A stretch of 64,000 bases of DNA, from contig NZ_MAGP01000106.1 of assembly GCF_002926165.1 (NCBI RefSeq), positions 1 through 64,000 of the forward strand, given 5' to 3'. The stretch's first letter is position 1. The number at the start of each line of letters is the position of its first letter. Source of the stretch: Micromonospora chalcea. Lineage in GTDB: Bacteria > Actinomycetota > Actinomycetes > Mycobacteriales > Micromonosporaceae. Under the pieces are notes generated by a model, which had not been told where the DNA came from, made no database searches, and saw only the letters and a program-made list of their open reading frames with translations. The translations under genes and the position numbers were made by a program. This document shows, piece by piece, positions 52,435 to 60,942 of this stretch.

Positions 52435-53493
52435 ATGACAGACGTTCTCGGTGTGGGCCTGGTGGGTCTCAGCGCGAAGGGCGGCTGGGCCGCACGGGCC
52501 CACCTGCCGGCGCTCGCCGCGGTGCCCGGCTATGAGCTGCGGGCGCTCGCGGCCAGCGACGCCACCGCGGCGGCCGAGGCCGCGCGACGGTACGGCGTCC
52601 CCCGGGCGTACGCCACCGTCGAGGACCTGGCGGCCGACGAAGGTGTCGACCTGATCGTCGTCGCCGTGCGGGCCGACCGGCACCGGGCCTGCCTGCTGCC
52701 GGCGCTCGCGGCCGGCAAACCCGTGCTCTGCGAATGGCCGCTGGGCACCGGCCTCGCCGAAGCCGAGGAACTCGCCGCCGCCGCGCGCGGGACGCGCACC
52801 GCCGTCGGTCTCCAGGCCCGGTCGGCGGCGCCGATCCGGTACCTGCGCGACCTGATCGCCGACGGCTACGTCGGCCGGGTGCTGTCGACCACGATGACCG
52901 GCGCCGGCGGGCTGTGGGGACCGACCTACGGCTCGTACGCCGCCTACACCCTCGACCCCGCGTACGGAGCGACGCTGCTGTCCGTGCCGTTCGGACACGC
53001 CGTCGACGCCCTGTGCGCCGTCCTCGGTGAGCTGCGCCCGGTACGCGCGCTGACCGCCAACCGGCTACCCCGGGTACGCCACGCCCGCACCGGCGAGATC
53101 GCGGAGAAACGCACCGACGACCAGGTCGTGGCGGTCGGGCTCGTCGACGACGACGCCGTGGCGACCGTCCACTACCGGGGCGGACCGGCACGCGGCGACG
53201 GACTCCGCTGGGAGATCACCGGGACCTCGGGCGAACTGCTCGTGACCTGCCCCGGGCACCTGCAACACGGCCCCGTCCGCATCCGCGGCGGGCGGGACGA
53301 CGACCGCGAGCTCACCGACCTGCCCGTCCCGGCCCGCTACGACCGCTCATCCGGCCTGGCCGCGCCGGCCGGTCCGGTCGCCGAGGCGTACGCCCTGCTG
53401 GCGGCCGGCGACGGCGCCGTACCGGACTTCGAGCACGCGGTCCGCCGGCATCGCATGCTCACCGACATCGCCGAATCCGGTCGAGCCGGATAG
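52435..53493 (+). CDS. Gfo/Idh/MocA-family protein lacking the catalytic Lys
   Basis: 352 residues from ATG 52435; further upstream codons run through the operator and were not used. The nucleotide loop reads VGLVGLSAKGGWAARAHLP. The usual EKP motif is LCEWPLGTG, with Trp where the catalytic Lys should be. QARSAAPIRYLRDLI and FGHAVDALCAVLGE follow. The Lys loss and overall start recall Gal80-like members, which sense ligands rather than catalyse. Position between a regulated operon and a GntR gene would suit a sensor, but an oxidoreductase is not excluded. Confidence 0.82.
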   Translation: MTDVLGVGLVGLSAKGGWAARAHLPALAAVPGYELRALAASDATAAAEAARRYGVPRAYATVEDLAADEGVDLIVVAVRADRHRACLLPALAAGKPVLCEWPLGTGLAEAEELAAAARGTRTAVGLQARSAAPIRYLRDLIADGYVGRVLSTTMTGAGGLWGPTYGSYAAYTLDPAYGATLLSVPFGHAVDALCAVLGELRPVRALTANRLPRVRHARTGEIAEKRTDDQVVAVGLVDDDAVATVHYRGGPARGDGLRWEITGTSGELLVTCPGHLQHGPVRIRGGRDDDRELTDLPVPARYDRSSGLAAPAGPVAEAYALLAAGDGAVPDFEHAVRRHRMLTDIAESGRAG

Positions 53494-53595
53494 GCCGTGT
53501 CGGGCCATACTCGCCCCATTGGGCATGGCAAATTCGTGAATCCTCCCCGGCACCGGATACCGTGCACACGTTCACCACGTGAGAGAGGCGGACAG

Positions 53596-54285
53596 GTGGG
53601 CATCGACAGCAGCGCCAGCGCCCGAGCGGTGATCCAGCGAGATCCGTTGGGCACCCAGATCGCGGCCGCCCTCCGGCAGGACATCTTCTTCGGCCGGCTG
53701 CTGCCCGGCACACGACTGTCGCAACAGGAACTCTGCGAGCACTTCGGCACGAGCCGCATGCCCGTGCGTGACGCCCTGCGCGAGCTGGTCTACGACGGCC
53801 TGCTCGAACTCGACGGCGGCCGCCACACAGTCGTCGCGCCGCTGAACAAGGCCGACCTGCGCGACTCGTTCCTCATCGAGGGCATGCTCAACGGGCTCGC
53901 CGCGCGGCGGGCGATCGAGTTCGCCACCGAGGCGGACTACGCGGTCCTCGAAGACCTGCACCGGCGCATGGAGAGCTACCACGAGAACTCCGAACGCACC
54001 AACCTCGCCGACCTCAACTGGCAGTTCCACCGGCACATCAACAAGCTTTCCGGATCCCGCAAACTGATGGCCGCGATCAGGGTGGTTTCGCTGAACGTGC
54101 CGCGCGACTACCTGCTCGAAGTGCCGCAGTGGAGGAAGCGTTCGAACGCCGACCACGAGGGAATTCTCGCGGCGATGCGGGCAGGCGACGCGGAACGGGT
54201 CGAGCACATGATGACCGACCATCTGGTCAGCTCGGCCGAAGGGCTCATCGAATACCTGACGTCCAAAGGCGTGCGTCTCACGTAG
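53596..54285 (+). CDS. GntR-family (FCD-type) transcriptional regulator, copy 2
   Basis: 229 residues from GTG 53596 with an AGAGAGGCGG Shine-Dalgarno region; the in-frame ATG at 53497 is too far upstream. Helix-turn-helix ELCEHFGTSRMPVRDALREL; FCD domain with DLNWQFHRHINKLSG and VEHMMTDHLV His residues. Near-parallel to the regulator at 28844 in every block, including the C-terminal YLxxKGVxLT. The two probably recognise the same or similar operators. Confidence 0.9.
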   Translation: MGIDSSASARAVIQRDPLGTQIAAALRQDIFFGRLLPGTRLSQQELCEHFGTSRMPVRDALRELVYDGLLELDGGRHTVVAPLNKADLRDSFLIEGMLNGLAARRAIEFATEADYAVLEDLHRRMESYHENSERTNLADLNWQFHRHINKLSGSRKLMAAIRVVSLNVPRDYLLEVPQWRKRSNADHEGILAAMRAGDAERVEHMMTDHLVSSAEGLIEYLTSKGVRLT

Positions 54286-54355
54286 TGCCCGTCGGCCGGC
54301 ACGAGCCTCGATCCGCCGTATGACAGCGGCATCGCGTATCGGCCCTCGCGCCGAT

Positions 54356-54589
54356 TCACTGACCGTGGCTCGCCCGCGTTCGCCACTCGTCCAGGCGCGT
54401 ACCGGCGATGCGGGCGCCGTCGGCGGGAACCAGCGAGCGTTCGGCCACCGCGGCACCGGTCAGCGCCTCCGCCACTCCTTCGCCGGTCAGCGTGTTCACG
54501 CCGGTCTTCGGCGACGCCGCCACCGCTTCGTGGCCCTGGGCATCGAGGATCTTCACGAGCTTGGAGCCGATGTCGTCGCGCCGGAGGCC
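54356..54589 (-). pseudogene. Internally deleted NmrA/SDR-type NAD(P)-binding gene remnant
   Basis: Reading leftward from 54589, one frame encodes IGSKLVKILDAQGHEAVAAS, then PKTGVNTLTGEGVAEALTGA. This is the N-terminal half of an atypical SDR/NmrA family whose members begin with a GGTGLIGSKLV loop. It jumps directly to LVPADGARIAGTRLDEW, which resembles the family's last 25 residues. The start, the whole catalytic middle and part of the glycine loop are absent, so about 200 residues have been lost. Confidence 0.6.
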
Positions 54590-54838
54590 CTACCCGCCAG
54601 AGGCGTCGCCCCGGTCGGCCTCCGTGAAGCGTGGGAGCAGCGGCCAGACAGGGGTGAACATCTCGTCCTGCCAGCCCGGTCCCAGCGCTCGGCTGACATT
54701 GACGTACACCGGCCCGTGGGACGTGTTCAATCGCCAGTTGTCCCATTGGTCCAGATCGTGCTCAGCAAACCGCGCCAGCAAGCGGAACATGGTTGCCACT
54801 TCGGAGTCGGTGAGCGGGCCTCCTGGCTGGTCTCCCAT
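54590..54838 (-). CDS. Small hypothetical protein
   Basis: 82 residues from ATG 54838; its stop abuts the pseudogene. LTDSEVATMFRLLARFAEHD is followed by DQWDNWRLNTSHGPVYVNVS and a proline/tryptophan-rich tail. The regular helix followed by beta-like segment and the density of aromatic residues suggest a real folded protein. Family not recognised. It may be a survivor of the same deletion events that damaged its neighbours. Confidence 0.55.
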   Translation of the reverse strand: MGDQPGGPLTDSEVATMFRLLARFAEHDLDQWDNWRLNTSHGPVYVNVSRALGPGWQDEMFTPVWPLLPRFTEADRGDASGG

Positions 54839-54939
54839 CTCAGCAGAGTGTCACCAGCGGGCCGATCGCACCAGGCCGGAGCCCGGCGTCGGCAAAGCGC
54901 GCGCCGGTCGGCGGCCGATCCAAAGCTCCGGTCGCGGAC

Positions 54940-55340
54940 ATGCTGTGGCCGGCAGTCGCGTCGCTGCGGGCGAGGCGGTGCGGGGGGTGCCGGGAGCTGC
55001 TGGCCGAGTTCGCCGTACGAGAGGCGCGGGCCGCCGCAGACCGGGAACGGGAGGCGTACCCGCGAGTGCAGCAGGAGCGGTTGCGGCTGGCGCGGGAGTT
55101 CCAAGATGCGGTCGCGCACCCGATAGCGGCGGTGAACGTGCAGACGGGAGTGCCTGTGGCCGCCTTCGACCAGCGTCCAGACGCGGCGCGCGGCGTTGGC
55201 TCAGGCACGGGCATCCAGCCGGGACGCCCTGCGTGAGCTGCGGACCACGGCGGCGCTGCTGCGCCACGCGGTGCCCGGTGACTCGACCGATCCCGCCCCG
55301 CGCCTTGGCCAGCTCGATGAGCTCTGGCGCGACTGCCCGG
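54940..55340 (+). pseudogene. Frameshifted sensor histidine kinase remnant (HisKA_3 type), phospho-acceptor His lost
   Basis: Frame 1 encodes QQERLRLAREFQDAVAHPIA, then AVNVQTGVPVAAFDQRPDAA. This is the dimerisation/H-box of NarL-type kinases, which normally read RxLHDxVAHHI. The CAA at 55102-55104 gives Gln where the phosphorylated His belongs. Near 55190 the homology moves by one base to another frame, continuing LAQARASSRDALRELRTTAA, the next helix. No membrane domain precedes it and no ATPase domain follows in any frame I can read. It is a dead fragment. Confidence 0.65.
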
Positions 55341-55857
55341 TGGTGGCAGTGGAGTCAATGGGCTCGACACCGCCCTGCCGATCTACTATTCGCCCCGACA
55401 CGGGATTGACGTCGGCCACACCCCATCGGCGGCGCCGACCTGCGGTTGGCCTACGTGTATCGACGTCGGGCCGGCACACGTGAACCCACGCGCGTGGCCC
55501 AGCGCGCTCGACTGCGACCCGGTCGAGGACCTGCTGCGGCCGGCGGAGGTGAGCGAGAATGCCGCCAGGCTCCGAGGGGACGGACAGCGAAGCGCGAGGC
55601 GCTTGCGGCCGCGACAGAATTTGCTGCTGACAGTTTCGACCTGATGGAGACACGCTTCAGCTGCCCCGAGTAGGGCCAGTGAGTCGGCAACCCGCGGATC
55701 CATCAGTTGATGCCCGATGTCAGGCCGATGCGAGGTGGCTTTCATCAAGCCAGTCCCGGAGCCCCCGTCGGCGGGGTCTGCGCGTTCGGGCAGCGGGCGT
55801 AGGCTTCTCGCTGACGCCGCCAATTCGTAGTGCGCCCACTGGATCGCAGGGAGAGCG
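55341..55857. other. Intergenic region, no gene supported
   Basis: Several short frames cross this stretch but none has recognisable protein sequence, a convincing start or neighbour-like codon bias. It probably contains decayed sequence from the kinase gene and the promoter of the mcrBC pair, whose start (55858) is preceded by GGGAGAGCG. Confidence 0.5.
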
Positions 55858-57378
55858 ATGGGGAACGATACCCAGTCAGCACTTGGCACGACACCCCAAT
55901 CGCTAGCCGAGGTTCGGGAGATCTTCGGCGAGCGGTTCGTGGCGGCACGCGTCGAGGCCGAGGCGGATGCCCGCGACCTACTCGACAAACGCGCTGGCTC
56001 CATGAGCGTCGACGAGGCATTGCAGCTGGGGCGGCTGTTCAACCGGCATGAGAAGACCGGCCAGGTGCGCCTGGACCGGTTTTCGCCCGGCTTCGCCGGG
56101 GCCGTGATGAACAAGCTGACCGAAGACATCGACCGGTTCAACCGCGTAGTCGCGGAGCTGTGGTCCTCTCCGGCCGACGAGGCATTGGCGTTGCTCGGCC
56201 GCATGTTCACCGACCGTTCGGTGCTGCCCGGTGCAGGCTCGTCGTTGCCGAGCATGCTGCTGTATCTACGCGATCCGGAGCAGTTCGGGGTCTGTATCAA
56301 TGCCACGATGAAGGGCCTCGCTCACGTATCCGGCAAGACGTTCCGAGCGGACGGTCAGGTCGGCTACGAGCGATTCTGTCAGGCCCTGCGGATGTGGCGT
56401 GAACAGTATGGTGTCGCGCCACAAGAAGCGGACGCGGTGCTCACAAACATCATGCGGGCCGCCACCGCACCAAGCGTCGCAGGGCCCGTTGCCAAAACAG
56501 CGACGGTTATCGACGTTCCTCCGAGCGGACGACTCACCGTTGAACAGGTGGCAGACCAGTGCTTCCTGCCCGTGGAGCAGATCGACAAATGGGTTGCGGC
56601 GCTACACGGACCGATGCGTCAAGCGGTGTTCTTCGGGCCCCCTGGGACCGGGAAGACGTGGGTCGCTTTGAAGCTTGCCCATCACCTCGCGACCTCGCCC
56701 GACCATGTCGAACTCGTGCAGTTCCACCCGGCATACTCTTACGAAGACTTCGTCGAAGGCCTGCGGCCCGACTTGGCCGACGGCGGCGCCCTGCGCTACA
56801 CCCCGCGCGATGGGGTGTTCTTGAAGCTGTGCGAGCGGGCACGCAAGGGCCCACCCGATGACGTGTTCGTGCTCGTCATCGACGAGATGAACCGAGCTGA
56901 CCTTGCTGCCGTCTTCGGTGAGCTGCTCTTCCTGCTCGAGTACCGGGCTGTCAAACCAGCAGTGCTGCCGTACTCGCAACGGCAGTTCTCGGTGCCGCCC
57001 AACGTCATCATCCTCGGGACCATGAACACGGCAGACCGCAGCCTCGCACTCGTTGACTTCGCCCTGCGCCGCAGGTTCAACGCCTTCCACCTGCACCCCA
57101 GCGATGACGTTCTCACCAGGTGGTCCAGCGTACGCTCCGACGTGGACGCCGACCTGCTGCTCGGCATGTTCCGGATGATCCGCGACCGAGTTGGTCGCCA
57201 GTCACCGGTCAGCCCTGGCCACTCGTACTGGATGGTCGAGCAGATCGACGCCGCAACAGCCGAGACCATCTGGTCCTACCAGCTGTACCCGTACCTGGCA
57301 GAGCACTGGTTCGAGCGGCCAGAAGATCTGGACCGGTTGGACGTCGATATCCGCGCCCTCATCGCCGAGCGAAGCTGA
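55858..57378 (+). CDS. mcrB: McrB-like AAA+ GTPase of a type IV restriction system
   Basis: 506 residues. Residues 1-215 form an N-terminal domain I do not recognise; it presumably senses modified DNA in place of the usual McrB recognition domain. The AAA+ motor has Walker A GPPGTGKT at 260-267, Walker B VLVIDEMNRADL with D342-E343, and the McrB signature MNTADRS at 389-395 followed by LVDFALRRRF. It translocates DNA with GTP and recruits McrC. It is immediately followed by mcrC (TGA then ATG, no gap). Codon bias is somewhat less GC-extreme than the neighbours, suggesting acquisition. Confidence 0.9.
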   Translation: MGNDTQSALGTTPQSLAEVREIFGERFVAARVEAEADARDLLDKRAGSMSVDEALQLGRLFNRHEKTGQVRLDRFSPGFAGAVMNKLTEDIDRFNRVVAELWSSPADEALALLGRMFTDRSVLPGAGSSLPSMLLYLRDPEQFGVCINATMKGLAHVSGKTFRADGQVGYERFCQALRMWREQYGVAPQEADAVLTNIMRAATAPSVAGPVAKTATVIDVPPSGRLTVEQVADQCFLPVEQIDKWVAALHGPMRQAVFFGPPGTGKTWVALKLAHHLATSPDHVELVQFHPAYSYEDFVEGLRPDLADGGALRYTPRDGVFLKLCERARKGPPDDVFVLVIDEMNRADLAAVFGELLFLLEYRAVKPAVLPYSQRQFSVPPNVIILGTMNTADRSLALVDFALRRRFNAFHLHPSDDVLTRWSSVRSDVDADLLLGMFRMIRDRVGRQSPVSPGHSYWMVEQIDAATAETIWSYQLYPYLAEHWFERPEDLDRLDVDIRALIAERS

Positions 57379-58554
57379 ATGCTGCACCTGCGCGAATACA
57401 AGGTCAGCCGGGTCGCGCTCACCGAGCGGGAAGCCGGCGAACTGGGACGGCTGACCCGCGGCTCGGCGGCCCGACGGGACGAGCCCCGGATCATCCAGCA
57501 GATCCTGCCGTCTGGGGAGCCCGGGCTCTATGACGTGCAACCAGGGCCGTACGTTGGACGATTCACGCTCGGTTCCCTGCGCACGGTCGACATCGCCAGC
57601 CGCTTTCCATTCGCGGATCTCCGTGAGCTGCTGCAGCTTGCCACACGCCCGCCCGTGCTGCTACGCGACACCGCAGCCGCTGGCAGCGCCGGCCGTGGCC
57701 TGGTCGATCTCATCGCCACCGCTTTCGCTCGGGAGACAGAGCGCCTGGTCGGATTTGGCTTAGCCAAGGAGTACCAAGCTCGAACCTTCACCCGATCGCC
57801 CTACCCTGGCAGCCCCGATGTGACTACCCACCTCGCCAAGTATCTCGGGCGCCCCGATCGCCTGGTAACCAAGGCCAAGCGCCTGACCCAGGACATTCAG
57901 CTCAACCAGACCATCGCCGCCGCGCACCGAGTGCTCCTACAGCAGCACTACCCCGATCAGGCGCTGTCGGCCCGGCTGCGAGCACTCAGCCCATGCCTCG
58001 CGTCGATCTCGCAAGTCGCAGACCCTCAACGACTGATGCAGCGCCGCCCGACCTTCATACCGTCGCGATACCAAAAAGCCTACGCGCTGGCATTGCTCGT
58101 CCTCGCCGGCCAAACCGTGCTTCCGACCGCCGCCGGTGCCTCCGGCGTCACGGTCCTGTTCAACATGACGAAGGTCTGGGAGACCTACGTCGGCCACTGG
58201 CTCGCGAACCAACTACCAGCCGGACACCGAATTTCAGCTCAACACCCCGTGGCGCTCACCGACGACCCACAGCCCATGACCGCGTACGCGGACTTCGTCA
58301 TCCTCGACGAACAGCACAAGCCCGTGGCGGTGTACGACGCCAAGTACCGGCACTGGCAGGCCAAACCGAAGGCCGACGAGCTCTACCAGCTGAGTACCTA
58401 CGCCCGCCGACTCCACGTGCAGCGAGCTGCACTGCTCTACCCGGGCCATGAAGGCCAAGGCAGCCACGTCACCGTCGGCGACCTCTGGATCGCCACGATA
58501 GGCGTGCCGGTTCTCAGCTCAGCGCTCGCTGCCGCCCAGACTCACGGCGGCTGA
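57379..58554 (+). CDS. mcrC: McrC-like nuclease subunit of a type IV restriction system
   Basis: 391 residues, starting directly after the mcrB stop. The middle has VLFNMTKVWETYVGHWL, the McrC segment before the nuclease. The PD-(D/E)xK core is visible as YADFVILDE (D305) and VAVYDAKYR (D320, K322), with a downstream Gln-Leu-Ser-Tyr helix. It binds the McrB ring and cleaves DNA. Intact, so the pair is probably functional against methylated or otherwise modified invading DNA. Confidence 0.9.
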   Translation: MLHLREYKVSRVALTEREAGELGRLTRGSAARRDEPRIIQQILPSGEPGLYDVQPGPYVGRFTLGSLRTVDIASRFPFADLRELLQLATRPPVLLRDTAAAGSAGRGLVDLIATAFARETERLVGFGLAKEYQARTFTRSPYPGSPDVTTHLAKYLGRPDRLVTKAKRLTQDIQLNQTIAAAHRVLLQQHYPDQALSARLRALSPCLASISQVADPQRLMQRRPTFIPSRYQKAYALALLVLAGQTVLPTAAGASGVTVLFNMTKVWETYVGHWLANQLPAGHRISAQHPVALTDDPQPMTAYADFVILDEQHKPVAVYDAKYRHWQAKPKADELYQLSTYARRLHVQRAALLYPGHEGQGSHVTVGDLWIATIGVPVLSSALAAAQTHGG

Positions 58555-58878
58555 GTCAGCTCAAGCGCCACAGCCAACTCCGGCGCAGCACCCGGCCCAC
58601 ACCTCTTCCAAGTGGAGGTCGAAAGCCGCCGCCCGCTCATCCGGCGATTGTGCTACGTCAGGCCGCTCATGGAGGAGGTCGTGCGTGCTGCGATTTACGG
58701 ACTCGACCACTTCGCCAACGCGGTCTCCCGAACCAGCAGTCCGGGCCGTTCAGGCAACAGCTACATGTCGGAGCCGCTGGCAGCCCGGAGGTCCATGGTC
58801 ATCATCGGTGCCGGATTGCAGCTGGCACCCCGCGCTTACGCCCACCGCGGCCGGCTCCAACGGGATTGTCCAGAGCAA
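58555..58878. other. Convergent intergenic region, nothing recognised
   Basis: Short frames only, none with recognisable sequence. It lies between the mcrC stop and the stop of the convergent MBL-fold gene. No strong hairpin with T tract is seen. Confidence 0.45.
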
Positions 58879-59931
58879 TCACGCCGGTGCGTAGCGGCGC
58901 ACTCCGTCGACGTCGGCAGCCTTCAGCCGCCCCTGCGCCACCAGCAGGTCGAGGTGGGCGGCCGTCTCGGTGACGGCGAGCATCTGGTTGAACAGGTCCA
59001 GGTCGGCGAAGGCACGCTCCCGCCTGGTCCAGGTCAGTTGACCCGCCGCCTCGTAAGCCGTCGTCGCGTCACGCACGACCTCGCACGCCTGGTCGAGTCG
59101 CTTCGCGTGATGGTGCAGGAGTTCGTCGACGCGCGCGTGGACACTCGGGCCGACCGGGCCGTGCGCGGGCAGCATCCGCTGGTCGGGCAGAGACCGGACC
59201 AACCGCAACGAATCCAGGTAGTCCCCGAGTGGCAGCGCCGCGGCCGCCGCCTCGAAGCCGATGGACGGCGTGATGTGCGGAAGGACGTGGTCGCCGGTGA
59301 ACATCAGCTCCGCGTCGCGATCGAGGAAGACGACGTGCCCACGGGTGTGTCCAGGGGTCGCCATCACCCGCAGGGTCCTGGTCGGTAGGACGACGTCGGT
59401 CCCCCCGGTCAGCCAGTCGTCCGGCGCCGCCCAGTCCGTCGGATCATGCCGCGCCGACTCGGCCCGCGCGCGCAGCGCTTCGACGATCTCGCCCGCACCG
59501 CATCGCATCAGCGCCTGCCAGTGTTCGGACATCGGCCGATGACCGGGAGTCGACAGCTCGCGGATAGAGGGTTCCTCGCCCTCGCCGAGGCTCACCGTGG
59601 TGCCGAACTCGCGCCGTACGGCCACCGCCATCGCGTAGTGGTCGCGGTGCACGTGCGTCACGAGGAACCGACGTACGTCCGCAAGGCCCGCGCCCAGTGC
59701 AGCCAGGGCCGCGTCCAGTGTCTGCCGGGCCGCCGTGATGGCCCAGCCCGAGTCGACCAGCACGAGGCCGTCGTCACCGGCCAGGGCGTACACGTTCACC
59801 GATCGCAGACCGTCCTGCGGTAGCGGCAGCGGAATGCGGTACACCCCGGCGGCCACCTCGAACACGCCCGGACGCGTCCAGTCCGACGTCACGTCATCGG
59901 GCTCGACCCGCATCGCTGCTGCCCCCACCAT
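58879..59931 (-). CDS. Metallo-beta-lactamase-fold hydrolase
   Basis: 350 residues from ATG 59931 behind GGAGG. VNVYALAGDDGLVLVDSGW leads to the zinc motif THVHRDHYA (H93, H95, D97, H98). A later His is in ATPGHTRGHVVFLD, an Asp in MFTGDHVLPHI, and a His in MLPAHGP. A C-terminal helical domain of about 90 residues resembles that of glyoxalase II-like or acyl-thioester hydrolases in actinomycetes. Substrate unknown; the etf operon beside it hints at a CoA or other thioester. Confidence 0.85.
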   Translation of the reverse strand: MVGAAAMRVEPDDVTSDWTRPGVFEVAAGVYRIPLPLPQDGLRSVNVYALAGDDGLVLVDSGWAITAARQTLDAALAALGAGLADVRRFLVTHVHRDHYAMAVAVRREFGTTVSLGEGEEPSIRELSTPGHRPMSEHWQALMRCGAGEIVEALRARAESARHDPTDWAAPDDWLTGGTDVVLPTRTLRVMATPGHTRGHVVFLDRDAELMFTGDHVLPHITPSIGFEAAAAALPLGDYLDSLRLVRSLPDQRMLPAHGPVGPSVHARVDELLHHHAKRLDQACEVVRDATTAYEAAGQLTWTRRERAFADLDLFNQMLAVTETAAHLDLLVAQGRLKAADVDGVRRYAPA

Positions 59932-59970
59932 TCGCCGTCCTCCATCCAGAGCATGACCGACACGACTGTG

Positions 59971-60930
59971 TCACTTGCGCTTGCGGATCTCCTCGGCGGC
60001 CTGGGGGACGACCTTGAACAGGTCGCCGACCACGCCGTAGTCGGCGAGTTCGAAGATCGGCGCTTCGGCGTCCTTGTTGACCGCTACGATGGTCTTCGAG
60101 GTCTGCATGCCGGCCCGGTGCTGGATCGCCCCGGAGATACCCAGCGCGACATACAGCTGCGGAGTGACCGTCTTGCCGGTCTGGCCGACCTGGAACTGGT
60201 GCGGGTAGTAGCCGGAGTCGACTGCCGCGCGGGACGCGCCGACCGCGCCGCCGAGCAGGTCGGCGATCTCCTCGACCAGCTTGAAGTTGTCCGCGTTACC
60301 GACACCCCGCCCGCCGGACACGACGACCGACGCCTCGGTCAGCTCGGGGCGGGAGCCCTTCTGCTCGGCGACCCGCTCCACGACCTTGGCGAGCTTGTCG
60401 GTGTCGGTGACCGACACGGTGAGCTGCTCCACCGCCGGGCTGGCCGCGGCCGGGACCGGGTTCAGCGAGTTCGGCCGGACGGTGACCAGCGGCAGGCCCT
60501 TGGTGACCTTCGCCTTCACGATCGTGGACCCGGCGAACGCCACCTGCGTGGCGGTGCCGTCCGCGGCCAGGCCGACCACGTCGGTCAGGATGCCGTTGTC
60601 CAGCTTGACCGCCAGGCGGGCGGCGATCTCCTTGCCCTCCTGCGACGAGGCGAGCAGCACCGCCGCCGGCTGCACCCGCGCGACGAGGTCGGCGACCACA
60701 GTCGCCTTGGGGGCCACCAGGTAGCCGTCGATCTCCTCACCCTCGGCCACGTAGATCTTCTCCGCCCCGTACTCGCCGAGCTTGGCGCTCAGCGCCTGCG
60801 CGGCGCCGGCGCCACCGAGGACGACCGCGCTCGGGGTGCCCAGCTCGCGGGCGAGGGTGAGCATCTCGAGGGTGACCTTCTTGACGCCGAACTCCCGGGT
60901 GGCTTCGACGACGACGAGAACCTCAGACAT
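59971..60930 (-). CDS. etfA: Electron transfer flavoprotein alpha subunit
   Basis: 319 residues. The C-terminal FAD domain is unmistakable: [55 protein letters not shown], and [21 protein letters not shown] ending. Forms a heterodimer with EtfB and shuttles electrons from acyl-CoA dehydrogenases to ETF:quinone oxidoreductase. It is last in the operon etfB-etfA order typical of actinomycetes and would serve all the dehydrogenases in this window. Confidence 0.96.
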   Translation of the reverse strand: MSEVLVVVEATREFGVKKVTLEMLTLARELGTPSAVVLGGAGAAQALSAKLGEYGAEKIYVAEGEEIDGYLVAPKATVVADLVARVQPAAVLLASSQEGKEIAARLAVKLDNGILTDVVGLAADGTATQVAFAGSTIVKAKVTKGLPLVTVRPNSLNPVPAAASPAVEQLTVSVTDTDKLAKVVERVAEQKGSRPELTEASVVVSGGRGVGNADNFKLVEEIADLLGGAVGASRAAVDSGYYPHQFQVGQTGKTVTPQLYVALGISGAIQHRAGMQTSKTIVAVNKDAEAPIFELADYGVVGDLFKVVPQAAEEIRKRK

Positions 60931-60942
60931 GTCAGCGACCTC

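Noticed and set aside
53506..53565. Possible fifth GntR operator upstream of the second regulator
   Set aside because: Only GGATACCGTG and a short GCCAT/ATGGC inverted repeat are seen; similarity to TATCCCGTAT is too low to count as a site without a motif search.
55421..55673. Frame containing a readable LPIYYSPRHGIDVG-like stretch as a methyltransferase remnant
   Set aside because: No motif I, catalytic motif or extended similarity could be recognised; too short to support a call.
54286..58878. Integrated mobile element around mcrBC
   Set aside because: Decayed genes and slightly different codon use fit acquisition, but no integrase, transposase, attachment site or flanking direct repeat was seen.
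58612..58894. Short plus-strand frames after mcrC as a third gene of the restriction system
   Set aside because: No recognisable sequence, no good start with ribosome site, and composition unlike either neighbour.
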